From assembly GCA_025966175.1 (NCBI GenBank), contig JAOPVN010000477.1, forward strand, positions 1 to 8,433: 8,433 bases of DNA. The letters are read 5' to 3'. The notes below the pieces were generated by a model, which saw nothing but the letters and a program-made list of their open reading frames with translations, was not told the DNA's origin and ran no database searches. The position numbers and the translations under genes are program-made. The stretch comes from Modestobacter sp. (GTDB lineage: Bacteria; Actinomycetota; Actinomycetes; Mycobacteriales; Geodermatophilaceae). How positions within the stretch are numbered: the stretch's first letter is position 1; each line of letters opens with the position of its first letter. This document shows positions 6,020 to 8,433 of this stretch, piece by piece.

Positions 6020-6046
6020 ATCGGCGTGTCGTGCGCGGTGCTTGAG
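6020..6046 (-). promoter_or_regulatory. Candidate sigma-28 (FliA-type) promoter of flbD-motA-motB-fliL
   Basis: On the minus strand CTCA (6046-6043) is followed by a 17-nt spacer and GCCGAT (6025-6020). This matches the actinobacterial FliA-type pattern CTCA-N15-17-GCCGAA, as I recall it from Actinoplanes, at all but the last base. It also resembles the general sigma-28 -10 box GCCGATAA, since the extended box here is GCCGATGA. It lies just past the hairpins that follow flgE and about 70 nt before the flbD start, leaving a leader of roughly 60 nt. Box identity, spacing and place in the longest gap all agree. The call is inference from motif and position. Confidence 0.7.
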
Positions 6047-6051
6047 CTGAA

Positions 6052-6084
6052 CGGCCCGGTCACCCCGGTGGGGTGACCGGGCCG
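6052..6084 (-). terminator. Strong terminator-like hairpin after flgE (second of two)
   Basis: A perfect 15-bp stem (6052-6066 with 6070-6084) closes on a 3-nt loop. Its arms are CGGCCCGGTCACCCC and the exact complement. On the minus strand it is followed by TTCAGCTCAAG, with no real T-run. It sits 62 nt past the flgE stop and just before the flbD promoter candidate, as expected for a unit boundary. Confidence 0.75.
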
Positions 6085-6087
6085 CGG

Positions 6088-6138
6088 CCTCCCTCCAGGG
6101 GCCCGCCACGAGCTCGCGAGTGGTGGGGAGGAGGGAGG
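6088..6138 (-). terminator. Long imperfect hairpin directly after flgE (first of two)
   Basis: The outer arms CCTCCCTCC (6088-6096) and GGAGGGAGG (6130-6138) are perfectly complementary. Inside a small internal loop, CCCGCCAC pairs with GTGGTGGG except at one position, leaving a loop of about 10 nt. It starts 7 nt past the flgE stop in transcription order and lies in tandem with the hairpin at 6052-6084. No T-run follows, so a structural terminator or an mRNA 3'-end stabiliser is inferred. Confidence 0.55.
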
Positions 6139-6145
6139 TCCTTCA

Positions 6146-7438
6146 TCAGCGCTTGAGCTGGACCAGGTCCTGCAGGATCTCGTCGGAGGTGGTGATGACC
6201 CGGCTGTTGGCCTGGAAGCCGCGCTGGGCGACGATCAGCCCGGTGAACTCCTCGGCCAGGTCGACGTTGGACATCTCCAGCGCGCCCGCGGAGAGGGTGC
6301 CGCGGCCGCCGGTGCCGGCGGCGCCGACCAGCGGGTTCCCGGAGTTGTCACCGGCCCGGTAGGAGCTGTTGCCGGCCTTCTCCAGGCCGCCGGGGTTGGT
6401 GAAGCTGGCCAGCGCCAGCTGACCGATCGACTGGCGCAGCCCGTTCGAGTAGAGGCCGACGATCGTGCCGTCGTTGCTCAGCGAGTACGACTGCAGCGTG
6501 CCCAGCGCCGAGCCCGACTTCTCGTTCTGCTTGGCCGCCGCGGTGCTCACACCACCGAACTGGTTCAGCGCCGACAGGTCGAGGGTGACCGGGCCGGCCC
6601 AGCTCGGGTAGGTCGTCGCGTTGGGCGTGAAGGCGACGACCTTCTTCCCGTTCGCATCGGTGATCGGCCCGGCCAGCGGGTCGGTCCCCGACGTCGTCAG
6701 CTCGCCGGTGTTGGCGCCGGAGCCGTTGAAAGTCAGGGTCTGGGTGGCGGGCGTCCCCAGGGCGGTGCCGTTCTCGGTGAGCGCGAGGGTCCACTGGTTC
6801 GCGACCGCCGTCTTGGTCATGGTGGCCTGCACCTGGTGGGCGTTGCCCAGCGCGTCGTACATGGTCACCTGCGAGGTCACCGGGGCGTCGGTGGCGACCG
6901 CGCCGGCGGAGAGGTTGCCGCTGACCGTGGCACCGGTGGTGGCGACCGGGGAGAGCACCTGGCCCTGGGTGATCTTCAGCGCCTTCAGCGGGCCGTTGGA
7001 GTCGACCACGCCGTTCGGGTCGGCCATCCAGCCCTGCAGCGTGGCGCCGTCGGGGGTGACCAGGTTGCCCACGCCGTCCAGGTCGAACGAGCCCGCCCGG
7101 GTGTAGAGCTGCTGGTTGCCCTGCTCGGTGATGAAGAAGCCGTCACCGCTGATCATGAAGTCGCTGGCGCGGCCGGTGTTCTGGGTCGAGCCCTGGCCGA
7201 AGTTCGTGGTGATCCCGGCGACCTTGACGCCGAGGCCGACCTGCGCCGGGTTCGTGCCTGCCACCGCGCCGTTGGGCGCGGAGCCGTTGCGCAGGACCTG
7301 CGACAGCGTGTCCTCGAAGACGGTCTGGCTGCCCTTGAAGCCGACGGTGTTGACGTTGGCGATGTTGTTGCCGGCGACGTCGAGCTTGGTCTGGTGTGCG
7401 CGCAGGCCGGAGATGGCCGAGAACATGGAACGCAGCAT
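6146..7438 (-). CDS. flgE: FlgE, flagellar hook protein
   Basis: FlgE polymerises into the hook, the universal joint between basal body and filament, after export through the flagellar type III system. The 430-residue product has the N-terminal rod/hook motif MFSAISGLRAHQ (5-16) and DVAGNNIANVNTVGFKG (20-36). An F-type region with FMISGDGFFI (94-103) follows, then a Thr/Ala/Gly-rich variable middle (about 170-300). The C-terminal helix is LEMSNVDLAEEFTGLIVAQR and GFQANSRVITTSDEILQDLV (about 387-426). Both terminal domains needed for polymerisation are present, and the length is normal. The ATG has GGAG 8 nt upstream, inside a 14-nt palindrome. The gene lies 68 nt after flgD and is followed by two strong hairpins, so it probably ends the hook unit. 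Identity is secure. Confidence 0.97.
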   Translation of the reverse strand: MLRSMFSAISGLRAHQTKLDVAGNNIANVNTVGFKGSQTVFEDTLSQVLRNGSAPNGAVAGTNPAQVGLGVKVAGITTNFGQGSTQNTGRASDFMISGDGFFITEQGNQQLYTRAGSFDLDGVGNLVTPDGATLQGWMADPNGVVDSNGPLKALKITQGQVLSPVATTGATVSGNLSAGAVATDAPVTSQVTMYDALGNAHQVQATMTKTAVANQWTLALTENGTALGTPATQTLTFNGSGANTGELTTSGTDPLAGPITDANGKKVVAFTPNATTYPSWAGPVTLDLSALNQFGGVSTAAAKQNEKSGSALGTLQSYSLSNDGTIVGLYSNGLRQSIGQLALASFTNPGGLEKAGNSSYRAGDNSGNPLVGAAGTGGRGTLSAGALEMSNVDLAEEFTGLIVAQRGFQANSRVITTSDEILQDLVQLKR

Positions 7439-7439
7439 G

Positions 7440-7453
7440 CGAGGAGCTCCTCG
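7440..7453 (-). promoter_or_regulatory. flgE ribosome binding site inside a 14-nt palindrome
   Basis: CGAGGAGCTCCTCG is perfectly self-complementary and contains the GAGGAG Shine-Dalgarno motif of flgE, 8 nt before the ATG at 7438. In RNA it can fold as a 5-bp stem with an AGCU loop, which would hide part of the ribosome binding site. The palindrome is certain. A regulatory role, by RNA folding or protein binding, is speculative. Confidence 0.45.
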
Positions 7454-7506
7454 AGTGGGTGGTCGGTGTGCGGGAGTCAGGGGAGGTGCAGGAGCCGGCC
7501 GGGGGG

Positions 7507-7938
7507 TCAGGCGGTCGGCAGCGCCACCTCGGTGATGCGGCCGAGGGGGACGGCGACACCGCCGACCATGGCCTGGGGCTCGGTCTCGGCACCGGCGCCG
7601 GCGACCTTGACGGAGCTGACCGTGCCGGTCTGCGTCGTCCCCTCGGTGTCGGTGTAGGAGACGTTGTGCCCGACGAGGGCACCCGCGCTCAGCGAGCGCT
7701 GCAGGGTCAGCAGCTCGGCGTTCTGCGAGGCGATCTCCTCGAGCTTCTCCACCTGGGTGAAGGTCGCGGTCTGTGCCATGAACTCGCTGCTGCTGGTCGG
7801 GTTGCTCGGGTCCTGGTACCGCATCTGGGCGACCAGGAGCTTGAGGAAGGTGTCCTTGCCCATCTGGTCGGTGCGGTTGGCCGTGCTGGAGGCGGTCGTG
7901 GTGGTCGTGCTGACGTTGCCGATCAGAGGGGTGGTCAT
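7507..7938 (-). CDS. flgD: FlgD, hook-capping scaffold protein (short form)
   Basis: FlgD caps the growing hook and guides FlgE assembly, then leaves the finished structure. The 143-residue product opens with a Thr/Ser-rich, exported-type N-terminus (1-22). The family core follows: KDTFLKLLVAQMRYQDPSNP (28-47), SSEFMAQTATFTQVEKLEE (50-68), a helix (70-85) and SAGALVGHNVSY (84-95). A beta-rich end (about 92-140) corresponds to the small domain around VGGVAVPLGRITEV. Enteric FlgD is about 230 residues with an Ig-like C-terminal domain; that domain is missing, as in the shorter FlgD of several Gram-positives. AGGAGA lies 7 nt before the ATG, in the 15-nt gap after fliK. The order fliK-flgD-flgE is standard for hook genes. 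Identity is strong. Confidence 0.95.
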   Translation of the reverse strand: MTTPLIGNVSTTTTTASSTANRTDQMGKDTFLKLLVAQMRYQDPSNPTSSSEFMAQTATFTQVEKLEEIASQNAELLTLQRSLSAGALVGHNVSYTDTEGTTQTGTVSSVKVAGAGAETEPQAMVGGVAVPLGRITEVALPTA

Positions 7939-7953
7939 CGAGCGGTCTCCTGG

Positions 7954-8433
7954 TCAGACGCGGACGTCCACGCCGGACGACGTGGGCTGGGCGGAGGTCA
8001 GGGCGGGACTGCCCTCGAGCTGGTCGGGCGCCGCACCCCAGGTGCGGGGCCGGGGCACCTGCTGGCCGGAGGCGCCCTGCTGCCCGGCGCGGGCGTCGAG
8101 CAGTTGCTGCTGGGCGTTGCGCAGGCTGGCGCCGGAGTCCCCGCCGGAGGTGTCGACCTCGAGCTTGGAGAAGGACAGTCCGGCGTCCTCGAGCTCGCGG
8201 CGCAGCTCCGGGAGCGCGTCGACGAGGGCGTGCCGGCCCGCCTCGTGCGCGCCGTGCAGGGTCAGGTCCAGGGTGCCGTGGGTGATCGTCACGTGGACCG
8301 TCACCGGACCGAGGCTCTCCGGGGTGATGACCACGGTCATCGTCTGGCTGCCGTCCGGCGCGTTGCGGAGCACCGCGATCTGGGGGGCCAGCTGGGTGGC
8401 GACGGGGGCGTTGCTGCCGGCCGGGGCCGGCGG
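7954..8433 (-). CDS. fliK: FliK, hook-length control protein (C-terminal part; 5' end outside window)
   Basis: FliK measures hook length and triggers the export switch from hook to filament subunits. The frame is open to the window edge, so the 159 visible codons are the C-terminal part only. The first residues are Pro/Ala-rich (PPAPAGSNAPVATQ), like the end of a long disordered ruler region. The conserved FliK C-terminal domain then runs from about VLRNAPDGSQTMTVVITPES through LGPVTVHVTITHGTLDLTL to the helix EAGRHALVDALPELRRELED and GLSFSKLEVDTS. The last 50 residues are Gln/Pro/Ser-rich. A GTG at 8373 could be mistaken for a start but lies inside the domain and has no ribosome binding site. 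flgD follows after 15 nt. The identity rests on the domain and on the place before flgD-flgE, and is good. Confidence 0.88.
   Translation of the reverse strand, partial: PPAPAGSNAPVATQLAPQIAVLRNAPDGSQTMTVVITPESLGPVTVHVTITHGTLDLTLHGAHEAGRHALVDALPELRRELEDAGLSFSKLEVDTSGGDSGASLRNAQQQLLDARAGQQGASGQQVPRPRTWGAAPDQLEGSPALTSAQPTSSGVDVRV

Noticed and set aside
4905..6050. Long plus-strand open frame opposite motA and flbD (381 codons)
   Set aside because: It spans two confident minus-strand genes and a regulatory gap, has His/Asp/Gly-rich composition without any domain, and is an antisense artefact of high GC content.
1..8433. Embedded novel system, mobile element, CRISPR array or RNA gene
   Set aside because: Nearly every base is assigned to conserved flagellar genes in their usual order. 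No direct-repeat array, transposase, tRNA-like fold or foreign codon use was seen.

Overview
The window is one stretch of a flagellar and motility gene cluster from a high-GC Gram-positive bacterium. Every recognisable gene lies on the minus strand, so the cluster reads from base 8433 down to base 1. The GC content looks close to 70% by eye. Third codon positions are almost all G or C, and several starts are GTG. The order fliK-flgD-flgE-flbD-motA-motB-fliL-fliM-fliN-fliO-fliP-fliQ is the one seen in motile actinobacteria. A Geodermatophilaceae-like or related soil actinobacterium fits, but that placement is inference.

Layout in transcription order. (1) Hook unit: the end of fliK (hook-length control), flgD (hook cap) and flgE (hook), 8433-6146. 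It is closed by two strong hairpins at 6138-6052. (2) flbD, motA, motB and fliL, 5951-3369, covering a small FlbD-family protein, the stator pair and the stator-associated FliL. This unit is preceded by a good candidate for a sigma-28 (FliA-type) promoter, CTCA-N17-GCCGAT, at 6046-6020. (3) fliM, fliN, fliO, fliP and the start of fliQ, 3225-1, covering the switch complex and the export gate. This unit is preceded by another strong hairpin (3311-3265) and a second, weaker promoter-like element, GTCA-N17-GCCGAT (3262-3236). That element lies almost on top of the fliM start. Genes within a unit are tightly packed, with ATGA overlaps at motA/motB, fliM/fliN, fliN/fliO and fliP/fliQ, and a TAATG overlap at fliO/fliP. 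This indicates translational coupling.

Together the proteins span the hook (FliK, FlgD, FlgE), the stator that drives rotation (MotA, MotB, FliL), the rotor switch (FliM, FliN) and the membrane core of the type III export apparatus (FliO, FliP, FliQ). The genes expected next on either side lie outside the window. No gene-free stretch exceeds 300 bases; the longest gaps are about 195 bases (5952-6145) and 143 bases (3226-3368). I saw no mobile element, CRISPR array, tRNA, rRNA or unrelated cargo system.

The gene content is conventional. The points worth a second look are regulatory and residue-level: a hairpin-plus-sigma-28 module that occurs twice, a FliM without the usual N-terminal CheY-binding peptide, a FliN with a degenerate CheC-like N-terminal half, a MotB substitution at a peptidoglycan-contact position, and a ribosome binding site inside a palindrome before flgE.
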